DNA of 41,187 nucleotides from Bryobacterales bacterium (GTDB lineage Bacteria > Acidobacteriota > Terriglobia > Bryobacterales > Bryobacteraceae), in the NCBI GenBank assembly GCA_009697455.1, contig SHUI01000006.1, forward strand, positions 1-41,187, read 5' to 3'. A model generated the notes under the pieces. That model was not told where the DNA came from and searched no databases. It saw only the letters and a program-made list of their open reading frames with translations. Every line of letters begins with the position of its first letter. Positions within the stretch are counted from its first letter, which is position 1. Below are positions 20,754-31,309 of this stretch, one piece after another. The position numbers were made by a program, and so were the translations under genes.

Positions 20754-21050
20754 ATGGACGACAACAAACTATCTTTCTTCTGCCTCGGCCTGGGTCTCGG
20801 CGTCGCGCTCGGAATGCTGTTCGCGCCGAAATCCGGCGAGGAAACGCGTGAATTACTGCTCTCCAAGGCCGACGAAGGGAAGGATTTTGTGCTGCGCAGC
20901 AGCGAAACGTTGCGCGAATCGGCGGCCGGGATCGTGGATCGCGGCAAAGAAGCGCTGGGCCAACAGAAGGATAAGCTGTCCGAAGCGGTTGCGGCCGGGC
21001 GGCAGGCGTACAAGGATGTCGTGTCGGAGGGACAGGCCTCCACAACCTAA
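20754..21050 (+). CDS. YtxH domain-containing small protein
   Basis: SFFCLGLGLGVALGMLFAPKSGEETRELL, typical YtxH start; RBS TAGGAG. Confidence 0.85.
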   Translation: MDDNKLSFFCLGLGLGVALGMLFAPKSGEETRELLLSKADEGKDFVLRSSETLRESAAGIVDRGKEALGQQKDKLSEAVAAGRQAYKDVVSEGQASTT

Positions 21051-21074
21051 GAATCGGGACGGTTTTCGCGAATT

Positions 21075-21620
21075 ATGGACCTATCGTTCATGTACGTCAT
21101 CACGGCGGCCGTTGTGATCGCCGGTATTTCGATCCTGGTTCAGACTTTTCTGGTATTCGGGATCTTCCGGGCTGTGAAGGAATCCCAGGTGAAGCTCGCC
21201 GCGTTCGCCGAAAACGCCGAACCGCTGGTCGGCTCGGCGAAGCAGATACTTGCCGAGAACCGTCCGAAGATGGAGCAGATCGGCGACCGGGCGGTGGAAG
21301 TGGCGAGCGCCGCCGTTGAGATTGCCGGCACCGCCCGTGAGATCGCCGAGACAGCGAAACAGCAGGCGGCGCGTATCGACGAACTGTTGACCGATATCGT
21401 GGAACGCGCGACCGTGCAGGTGGCGCGCATCGATGGAGTAGTGGGAGATACAGCCGCGCGCGTACAAAACACGACGGCGGCCATCGAGAAGACGGTGATG
21501 AAGCCGGTTCGCGAGGTAAATGGAATCGTGACCGGGCTGCGCGCCGCTATCGCCGTGTACGGCAAGGGAAAGCGTCCTTCGGTGGAGCACGTAACGCAGG
21601 ACGAAGAGATGTTCATCTAG
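21075..21620 (+). CDS. Single-TM coiled-coil protein of unknown function
   Basis: N-terminal TM (YVITAAVVIAGISILVQTFLVFGIF) then long Ala/Glu heptad-like region. Confidence 0.75.
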   Translation: MDLSFMYVITAAVVIAGISILVQTFLVFGIFRAVKESQVKLAAFAENAEPLVGSAKQILAENRPKMEQIGDRAVEVASAAVEIAGTAREIAETAKQQAARIDELLTDIVERATVQVARIDGVVGDTAARVQNTTAAIEKTVMKPVREVNGIVTGLRAAIAVYGKGKRPSVEHVTQDEEMFI

Positions 21621-21621
21621 T

Positions 21622-22386
21622 TTGGTAGACATTCACAGCCATATTCTGTACGGCCTGGATGATGGCGCGCGCACCCTCGAGCAATCCGTCGCGATGGCGA
21701 GGATGGCGGCGGAGAACGGAACTACGGATATCGTCGCTACGCCGCATTCGAATCAGGAATACGTCTTCGACCCCGCCGCGATCGACGCGCGAATTCGCGA
21801 AGTGCAGTCGGCTGTGGGAGACGTGCCTCGAATCCACCGCGGCTGCGACTTTCATCTGCACACGGAAAATATCCGCGACGCGCTTGAGAACCCCTCGAAG
21901 TACGCTATCAATCAAGGGCGGTACGTTCTTGTGGAATTCAGCGACCTGCTGATCCCGGCCACTACTGCGGACACATTCGCGCTGATGCTCGGCGCGGGAA
22001 TGATTCCGATCATCACGCATCCCGAGCGTAACGCGCTGTTGCGCGGACGCGCGGAGAAGTTGCGCGCGTGGGTCGAGATGGGATGCCTGATTCAGGTGAC
22101 GGCGGGTTCGCTGCTTAGTGCCTGGGGAAAGAACGCCGGTAAGTTCGCGGCGTCGCTGATCGAGGAAGGATTCGCCCACTTCGTGGCAAGCGACGCGCAC
22201 GACCAGAAGTACCGCACCACATCCTTGCACGAGGCTTTCGAATTCGTACGCGCGAAGTGGGGCCTCGACGTAGCCCAAAAACTGTTCCTGAACAACCCCA
22301 GGTCTGTACTGGACGGTGGCGCAATCGAGCAGAATGCGAAAGCTGAGCCCAGACCCAGGAAGAAGTGGTTTGGGCGATGGCGATGA
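21622..22386 (+). CDS. CpsB/CapC/YwqE-type tyrosine-protein phosphatase (PHP fold)
   Basis: TTG start; MVDIHSHILYGLDDGARTLEQSVAMARMAAENGTTDIVATPHSN; PIITHPERN; VASDAHD. Confidence 0.87.
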   Translation: MVDIHSHILYGLDDGARTLEQSVAMARMAAENGTTDIVATPHSNQEYVFDPAAIDARIREVQSAVGDVPRIHRGCDFHLHTENIRDALENPSKYAINQGRYVLVEFSDLLIPATTADTFALMLGAGMIPIITHPERNALLRGRAEKLRAWVEMGCLIQVTAGSLLSAWGKNAGKFAASLIEEGFAHFVASDAHDQKYRTTSLHEAFEFVRAKWGLDVAQKLFLNNPRSVLDGGAIEQNAKAEPRPRKKWFGRWR

Positions 22387-22574
22387 AGGAGCTGCCGGTT
22401 GCACTCCCAGTCCGGCAGCCCAGCCAGTGCGCCGTCTCACGGAAGTGCCCGTCAGGCGTGCAGCGTATTCGGCGCGCCCGCCGGCAAACGCAACCGCACG
22501 GCCTCGATGCTCACCGCCCTGGAGGCTATCGCAGGCAAGATCGCCGGTGAAGCCATCCGCCGGCATCCTCCCTG

Positions 22575-23984
22575 TTATGCCGCGCGGTCCGGTGGACCAG
22601 GAAGCGGTCCGCGCGCGGCTTCAAGGCGCAACCCCACCTCAAGAAGCAACTCCTCGGAGTAGGGCCCACCGGCGAGTTGGATGCCGATGGGCAACCCCTC
22701 GCTTGAGAATCCGTAGGGGACGGCAAGCCCGGGAAGTCCCAGAAGGTTGAGCGGTGTGGCGGGCATCATGGCTTCGAAGAGTCCGATGGATTTCTCTCCC
22801 ACCGGCCAGCGGCGCTCACGATGACGGAACGCCGTGACGCCGCAAGGGGGCATAAGCAGAACGGGGAACCGCTCGAGTTGCCTCAGGAACGCGGCTCGCA
22901 TCTTGTCGCGCACGGCGAGGTTCGTCAGCAGTTGCTCGACGGTGGGTTCAGCCTCTTTCAGCGCACCCTCCATGAATTCCGTGCCCGTCCAGTGGGCGTC
23001 CTGCTCGCGCCCTTCGATCAGGCGCTTCGTGAAGCGGGCTGGCAGTTGGCCGAAGAAAAACCACCAGAGGTTGGGGGCGCGTTCGAGGCCCTTGGGCTCG
23101 AAAGGCTCGACGGCGAAACCGAGTTGTTCGAGTGCGCGCGCCGCCTTTCTCACCGTGTCGCGGACTTCGGGATGAACCGGAACTTTGTAGAACTGCTCCA
23201 TGATGCCGATTCGCAATCCTTCCAAAGACGGCGCGCGAAGCGGCACGGGGGCCGAGAACGGGTCGTCCGGGTCGTAGCCGGAAAGCGCGCCGAACAGAAT
23301 CTTCAGGTCTTCAACGCTCCGCGCCATGGGACCCGCGACGCCGAGAAGGCCGCCCGGGTGCGAGATCTCCGGAAAATGGCCCGCCGCGGAAACGCGTCCG
23401 GGCGTGGGCTTTAGACCTGCGATACCACAGAAATGCGCGGGAATGCGAACGGATCCGCCGCCGTCGCTGCCGATGCCGCCCGCCGAACAGTGTGCCGCGA
23501 TGGCGGCCGCCTCGCCGCCGCTCGATCCGCCGGAGGTGTGGTCGGGATTCCAGGGGTTGTTGGTGCGTCCGGTGATGAAGTTGTCGGATTCGTAGTTGGA
23601 GAGGAATTCGGGACAGTTGGTCTTGCCCAGAATGATGGCGCCCGCGGAGCGGAACCGCGCGGCGGCGGCAGAGTCCCGCGCGGCGCGATGATCCAGCCGG
23701 AAGCGGCTGCCGCAGAGCGTTGGAAGGCCGGCGACATCGAAACTGTCCTTCACAGTGACGGGCACTCCATGCAGCGGGCCAAGCGGCGCACCATCCGTTG
23801 CCAGTGCCTGTTCGGCGGCTTTCGCCGCGGCGAGAGCCGATTCGGCTTCCACGCGAACGAAGGCGTTCAAGACAGGGTTCACCTGGCCGATCCGGTCGAG
23901 ATGAGCCTGTGTCAATTCAATGGGAGAAAGCTTACGGTCACGAACAAGCGCAGCCATTTGAGAAAGAGAGAGACGATGAGGCAC
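22575..23984 (-). CDS. Amidase (amidase signature family)
   Basis: VTVKDSFDVAGLPTLCGS; TSGGSSGGEAAAIAAHCSAGGIGSDGGGSVRIPAHFCGIAGLKPT. GTG at 23984 preferred; ORF extends to 24062. Confidence 0.9.
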   Translation of the reverse strand: MPHRLSLSQMAALVRDRKLSPIELTQAHLDRIGQVNPVLNAFVRVEAESALAAAKAAEQALATDGAPLGPLHGVPVTVKDSFDVAGLPTLCGSRFRLDHRAARDSAAAARFRSAGAIILGKTNCPEFLSNYESDNFITGRTNNPWNPDHTSGGSSGGEAAAIAAHCSAGGIGSDGGGSVRIPAHFCGIAGLKPTPGRVSAAGHFPEISHPGGLLGVAGPMARSVEDLKILFGALSGYDPDDPFSAPVPLRAPSLEGLRIGIMEQFYKVPVHPEVRDTVRKAARALEQLGFAVEPFEPKGLERAPNLWWFFFGQLPARFTKRLIEGREQDAHWTGTEFMEGALKEAEPTVEQLLTNLAVRDKMRAAFLRQLERFPVLLMPPCGVTAFRHRERRWPVGEKSIGLFEAMMPATPLNLLGLPGLAVPYGFSSEGLPIGIQLAGGPYSEELLLEVGLRLEAARGPLPGPPDRAA

Positions 23985-24354
23985 ACTCCCATCGTAGTGC
24001 GTTTGATCGCGACTCCGCGCCGTAGTCTGCGATCTGGCGGCGTCCGGCGCCATGACCTTCAAACTCTTCCGAGTTTCGCAGTCTCACTCCGTGAAAGACT
24101 TGGGGCGGAGTGCGCCCTCCGGAATGAATCAGGACGTCTTCAGTCACCGCTTGCGTGAATACCGGCAGGTCGAGGCACTCGGCCACAAGCTGCCGGTGGA
24201 GCAGGCGGTCCGCCTGCTTGCCGCGCGAAGTGCGGCCGCTCGCAGGTACCGGCCATGTTATTTCTGCGCGCTTGCTTAGTTCCCAGTATGCACGGACCCG
24301 CGCCGCGGCGTCGCGGCTTGCGACGCGCTCCTATCCTGTGATGTATTGACTCAC

Positions 24355-25329
24355 ATGGCTCGATTCGGAATACACGCTTCCACTGTTGCCGCCGCGCTCT
24401 CCATGGCGGCCGTCGCGTGCGCTGCGGAATCGCCGCTCGCGCCCGGCGCGAAGCCGGCGAATCTGGGATCGATTGGCGCGGGGGAAGGTCCGGCCTGGAG
24501 CCCTTCCGGCGAGCTTTACTTCACTGGCGGCAACCGGATTACGAAACGGCGTTCGAGCGGCGCTGTGCAGGTCTTCCGCTCACCCTCTGGCGGCGCGAAC
24601 GGACTCCTCTTCGACAAGGAAGGCCGTCTCGTGGTTTGCGAATCGGCGAACCGCCGCATCACGCGCACTGAACCGGACGGAGCCATCACCGTCCTTGCGG
24701 ACAATTTCGAGGGGAAGCGTTTCAATTCACCGAACGACCTGACAATCGATTCCAAGGGCCGCATCTATTTCACGGACCCGCGCTACGGCAAGCGGGACAC
24801 AATGGAAATGCGTGACGCCGAGGGCCGTCTGGTCGAGGGCGTGTACCGGATCGACGCGCCCCGCAAGGTATCCCGCATCATCGCGCACGAAGTGGAGCGG
24901 CCGAACGGCATTCTGGTTTCTCCGAAAGACGAACTGCTGTACATCGCGGACAACAACAACAACGCCGTAGGCGGCGCGCGCAAACTGTGGACTTTCCGGC
25001 TTCGGTCGGATGGCTCGATCGACGCCGCGAGCCGCAAGCTGATTTTCGATTGGAAAACGGGACGCGGGCCCGACGGATTCAAAATGGACGAATCGGGAAG
25101 GCTCTACGTCGCCGCCGGCCGCACCAAACCCGCGCCTCCATTCGAAGACGCGGAGGAGTTCAAGGGCGGCGTGTACATACTATCCGCCGAAGGTGCTCTC
25201 CTGGCGTTTGTACCCATTCCGGTCGACGAGGTGACCAACTGCGCGTTCGGCGGCGCCGATAGCAAGAGCCTTTTCATCACAGCAGGGGGAACGCTCTGGA
25301 GCCTTCCTGTCACGACTCGCGGCCGGTGA
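24355..25329 (+). CDS. SMP-30/gluconolactonase/LRE family protein, secreted
   Basis: Signal peptide; GEGPAWSPSGELYFTG, NGLLFDKEGRLVVCE, FNSPNDLTIDSKGRIYFTDPRYG, NGILVSPKDELLYIAD. Confidence 0.88.
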   Translation: MARFGIHASTVAAALSMAAVACAAESPLAPGAKPANLGSIGAGEGPAWSPSGELYFTGGNRITKRRSSGAVQVFRSPSGGANGLLFDKEGRLVVCESANRRITRTEPDGAITVLADNFEGKRFNSPNDLTIDSKGRIYFTDPRYGKRDTMEMRDAEGRLVEGVYRIDAPRKVSRIIAHEVERPNGILVSPKDELLYIADNNNNAVGGARKLWTFRLRSDGSIDAASRKLIFDWKTGRGPDGFKMDESGRLYVAAGRTKPAPPFEDAEEFKGGVYILSAEGALLAFVPIPVDEVTNCAFGGADSKSLFITAGGTLWSLPVTTRGR

Positions 25330-25333
25330 GACT

Positions 25334-26826
25334 TCAACCCACGCGGCCCACGGCGTTGCGCAGCATGTCTCTGTCTCTCGTAAACCATTCGCCGTAACGG
25401 TCGCCTGGAAGGAAATCGTCATGCGTCTCCTTGAGCAGGTCCGCGAGACGCGAACGCATCTTTCCGATTATGTCTGGAGCGCGCAGGCCGTCGAACAGAT
25501 TCCGCGTTTGGTAAGGGTCGGCCGCGTTGTCGTAAAGTTCTTCGGCTCCGTTGAGCCAGCGCGTGTACGTGAATTGCTTGGTGCGCAGACCGCGCCACTC
25601 CGGCCAGTCCGTCCCCGTTTCCGGAAAGTCCCAGTGCGAGACGAAATTCATCATGAGGGCCGCGTCGCGCTCGGCTCCCTTTCGGCCAAGCGCGGAGGCT
25701 GAAAGATCCATTCCGTTCACGATATCGGGAATCTGCAATCCGCACAGCGACGCGAGTGTAGGCAGGAAATCGATCGGCGTGAACAGAGCGTCCGACTTCG
25801 ACCCGGCCTTGATCTTCTTCGGCCACCGCACAAGCAGCGGCACGTTCACGGACTCCGCGTACGGCACCATCTTGTTGTATTTCGCGTGGCTCCCGAGCAT
25901 CTCGCCATGATCGGACGTGAACACGAAAATCGTGTTGTCCGCGAGCCCCGATTCGTCGAGGTACTTCATGATGCGGCCGACGTTATCGTCCACGTTGCCG
26001 AGCATGGCGTAGTAGCAGCGCGGATCGACCGTGGGCGCGTCCCGCCGGTTCTTCACGTTCGGCCGCCAGTACAGCGTCTTCGGCGTCGCGGCCAGATTCG
26101 CGGGCGGCGTCTGCTCCGGACGCCACGGCGGATGCGGCGGGTGCGGCGCGACCGTCACGAAAAACGGCTTACCCGCGCCCGAGGTTTTCCTCATGAAATC
26201 GATCGCCATGTCGGTTTCCGAATCCGTCTCATAGCCGGGCATGATGAGGCGCTGCGACGTGTCGCGATAGTAGAAAGGCTTCGCGAAGTTGGCGTGAAAA
26301 TTGAACGCGGCCCAATCCTGATAGCCCATCCGCGCCGGGCCCGGCGGCACGAACTCCGGCTCCGGCTTCGGCGTGACGGCCTCGCCGCGTTTGAGCGATC
26401 CGGCGCGAGCGCCAGCCGCCAGATGCCACTTTCCAATGAAACTCGTGCTGTACCCGCCGCGCGAGAAGACGTCGCCCATCGACTGTCCCGTGGACGGCAG
26501 ATTGATCCAGTTCATGACGCCTCCCGAGAGCGTGGGCCAACGCCCCGTCTGCAGCATCGCTCGATACGGCGTGCACAGCGGACACGTCGAGAGACCGTTG
26601 GCGAAGTTGACGCTCTGGCTGGCCAGCCGGTCGATATTCGGCGTCGGGATGTTTTTGCCCCCGTTGTACCCAACCTCCTGCGCGCGCACCTGATCGGGGA
26701 AATAGAACAGCACGTTCGGGCGGCTGCCTCCGGTCTGCGCGGCCGCCGCCATCGACGCCGCGCTCAATGACGCGGACGCGCTCAGCATCGCTCGTCTCGA
26801 AACCGCACTGCTTGAAACCGGTTCGC

Positions 26827-26830
<4 letters not shown>
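25334..26830 (-). CDS. Sulfatase, Cys-type, Tat-type leader
   Basis: [22 protein letters not shown] leader; [24 protein letters not shown] sulfatase motif; [20 protein letters not shown]. Confidence 0.92.
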
Positions 26831-28821
<1,991 letters not shown>

Positions 28822-28882
28822 CGCTTCAGTATAGACGCGTGGGTCCCAGGACCATTCAGTTCGCTGTTGGGGAATGCAGTGG

Positions 28883-28910
28883 GGCAGACGATCGTTTTGG
28901 GTCGTCTGCC
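28883..28910. repeat. Inverted repeat GGCAGACGA-N10-TCGTCTGCC
   Basis: Perfect 9-bp arms, preceded by GTGGGG. Confidence 0.75.
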
Positions 28911-29052
28911 AATTTCGCAACCCTTTGCAGAGTTCCCGATGCGAGGGATTTTCGATCCTGCCCGTCGTATCTCTCCCGAACAGCGCGCATCCACGCGGTG
29001 GTTGCAGAGCCACCGTGGGCTAGAACACTACTTACAAGCAGGCTGAATTGGG

Positions 29053-29430
29053 TTGGTGGGGCAGCCGGTTCCGGCTGCCTACCGTGCGAGGCGCGGCCGG
29101 CTCTCACTGTCCCCTGCGGCCTCAGGACGTCTGGCGCGGACGCTGGAAGGGCACTCGGATTGGGTCAGGTCGGTGAGCTGGAGTCCGGATGGGGGGCAGT
29201 TGGTGAGCGGCTCCTCTGACAATACCGTGCGGGTGTGGGATGCGGCCTCGGGGGAGTTGTTGCGGACGCTCTATCACTTGCCCGAGGGCGGGTGGCTGGC
29301 GATGGAACCTGACGGACGGTATCGCGCGAATGCGGCGGGCAAGCGCTGCGTGCACTATGCGAGCGGGTGGGCGCTGTACCGGGCGGAGGCGTTTCCGGAG
29401 TTGGATATCACGGAGCAGCGCGATGCGTGA
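29053..29430 (+). pseudogene. C-terminal fragment of a WD40-repeat protein
   Basis: One clear WD40 unit [48 protein letters not shown] plus tail; no plausible N-terminus and begins next to inverted repeats. Confidence 0.65.
29060..29079. repeat. Inverted repeat GGCAGCCGG-TT-CCGGCTGCC
   Basis: Perfect 9-bp arms, 2-nt centre, same GTGGGGCAG prefix as the element at 28883. Confidence 0.75.
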
Positions 29431-29591
29431 AGAGCAGACGCCTCCGCCGCACGCGCTGCTGGAAATGGCTCGTAGTGGGGCCGGCGCTCCGCTCGCGCGG
29501 AGGCCCGTGCCTCCGTTCCGGATTCACCGCGGCATTCGTCGGGTCTTGATGCTCACGCGCCGTGTTCGCGCCCGAATGGACGGATGCCACG

Positions 29592-30386
29592 CTACGGACT
29601 TCGCGTCAACTGCGCGATCCGCGCATTCAGCCCTTGCAACTGCCGCATGTCGTCGTCGGCCTGCTGGATGGAGCTCTGGACCCGGGAGAGGTCTCCCGCC
29701 TGTACGCCCGAACCGCTTTGCTCCCGATTCTGGAGATTGAGCGAAATAGCGCGGAACGTATCGGTCACTTCGCGATAGCGGCGCTGTAAGCTGGTGACAA
29801 GAACCTCGCGGCGGCGGTTGAGGTCTTCGATTTCGCGCGACATCGCAGCCGGTCCTCTCACGGCTGATTCCGCTCGCGTCTGCCGCTCCGTGGCGAGCTT
29901 CCCTGCCGTCTCCGCCTGCACCAGCCGGTCCGACTTGACTCGAAGCTCGGCTTCGAGAGCCGTCGAGATGCGGCGGGCAACTTGAAGGTCTTCCTTGAGA
30001 TCCTCCACCTGCGCGGCCAGTTTCCCACGGCCGCCGGACTCGGTCTCTGCCTTGACCTCGGCCCGCTCGGCTTCTTCCCGGGCGACGCCGATTTCGCGGT
30101 CGAGCGCCGCGACTCGCCCGCGAAGCTCCTCAATGATCTTGATATACTCCGCGGCGTCCGCGCCCGTGGGGACCCTGACGATCTTCGTCTCCGGAGGCGG
30201 CGCGGCATCGGTAGCCGCCGGGCCCGCCGAGGGGAGTGGCGCCGGCGATCGAGGCACCCGGCTGAGTTCAGCTTCAAGCGCGGCAACCCTTTGCCGCGCT
30301 TGCGAGTACTGCTGTTCGGCGCGTTGCCATAAGACTACGGCGGCGACTGCCGCGCAGCCAAGGACGAAGAGCGGTAGCTTTCGCAT
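29592..30386 (-). CDS. N-terminally anchored coiled-coil protein, unknown function
   Basis: MRKLPLFVLGCAAVAAVVLWQRAEQQYSQARQRVAALEAEL...; ATG at 30386 six nt after the upstream stop. Confidence 0.75.
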   Translation of the reverse strand: MRKLPLFVLGCAAVAAVVLWQRAEQQYSQARQRVAALEAELSRVPRSPAPLPSAGPAATDAAPPPETKIVRVPTGADAAEYIKIIEELRGRVAALDREIGVAREEAERAEVKAETESGGRGKLAAQVEDLKEDLQVARRISTALEAELRVKSDRLVQAETAGKLATERQTRAESAVRGPAAMSREIEDLNRRREVLVTSLQRRYREVTDTFRAISLNLQNREQSGSGVQAGDLSRVQSSIQQADDDMRQLQGLNARIAQLTRSP

Positions 30387-30391
30387 CGGGA

Positions 30392-31309
30392 TCACCTTCC
30401 AAGCGAAAAACGGGTATGGCAGGGGATTTCGCGGTCCCCGTTCATGAGCGTGACCGTAGCGGTTCGCGACTTCACGCGGCCCAATTCGAGCGCGACACTC
30501 CAGTGCGAAGCCGCCGCGCCCAGCACTTTTTCAAGCGACGCCGGGATCTCGCCGGGACTGCGGCAAAATGCCCCCACGCCTCCGCTGTCGCCCGCCAATT
30601 GCAGCAGGCCGCGCTGATACGCCTCGTTTATCGGATCTGAAAAATAGCTGAGATGGACGAAGAAAAAGGGCGTTTCCGACGACGACATCGCCTCGGAAAG
30701 CTTCTTGATTTTCTCCCGGATGAGCTGCTCGGGGAACCTGCGGCTCAGGTCCCGTGAATCGCTTGAGTTGATCACCGGGTTTGTGAAGTCTTCGCGGTAG
30801 TTGTAGATGTTGCTATCGGTGAGATAGAGCACTGCCACGCGGACGTTCGCGCGGCGATTCATGCTGTCGCCCAACTTGGCCGCCGTCTCCAGAGTGCCCA
30901 GCAGACCGGCCTTTCCCGTGGCGCCGTAGGCAAGAATCGTTTCGATAATCTTCGGCCGATCGGGAGTGGGGTCCGCCAATACCTGGAGCAGATCCTGCGA
31001 CTTCATCACGGTAAGCCAGATGTGCCCGGGCAGCCGCGGCAGGGCCTCGGCGAGGGCGCGGCGCGCGGCATCGACGAGAGAGACGTCGCCGGTGAGGTCC
31101 AGCACGAGAATGAGGATCATGCCGTCCTCCGGACCACGAGCCCGAAGTACGGTGACGGGCGACCCATCGAGGGCCGCCTTGAACCCGGCCTTGTCGAGCG
31201 GCGGATCCTGATCGAGCGCGGCCACGCGAAGCACGGTCTGCGCGGTCCGCTTGGACTCCCCGCCATTCGCGGCAAGAGCGGCGGCCAACAATAGGACCGG
31301 CAGGCGCAT
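30392..31309 (-). CDS. Secreted VWFA-type domain protein
   Basis: Signal peptide MRLPVLLLAAALAANG; MILILVLDLTGDVSLVDAARRALAEALPRLPGHIWLTVM; VAVLYLTDSN, typical VWA core segments. Confidence 0.75.
   Translation of the reverse strand: MRLPVLLLAAALAANGGESKRTAQTVLRVAALDQDPPLDKAGFKAALDGSPVTVLRARGPEDGMILILVLDLTGDVSLVDAARRALAEALPRLPGHIWLTVMKSQDLLQVLADPTPDRPKIIETILAYGATGKAGLLGTLETAAKLGDSMNRRANVRVAVLYLTDSNIYNYREDFTNPVINSSDSRDLSRRFPEQLIREKIKKLSEAMSSSETPFFFVHLSYFSDPINEAYQRGLLQLAGDSGGVGAFCRSPGEIPASLEKVLGAAASHWSVALELGRVKSRTATVTLMNGDREIPCHTRFSLGR

Noticed and set aside
22387-22574. Possible small genes between phosphatase and amidase
   Set aside because: Several short frames open but none has convincing protein character or a clear start/RBS.
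23985-24345. ORFs in the amidase/SMP-30 intergenic region (both strands)
   Set aside because: Minus-strand frame ...LVAECLDLPVFTQAVTEDVLIHSGG... looks weakly protein-like but cannot be assigned or bounded.
25886-26770. 294-aa Arg-rich plus-strand ORF
   Set aside because: Antisense to the sulfatase; composition artefact.
28822-29013. N-terminal extension of uvrB ORF to 29013
   Set aside because: Canonical UvrB begins [15 protein letters not shown] at 28821; the extension crosses an inverted repeat and lacks UvrB-like sequence.
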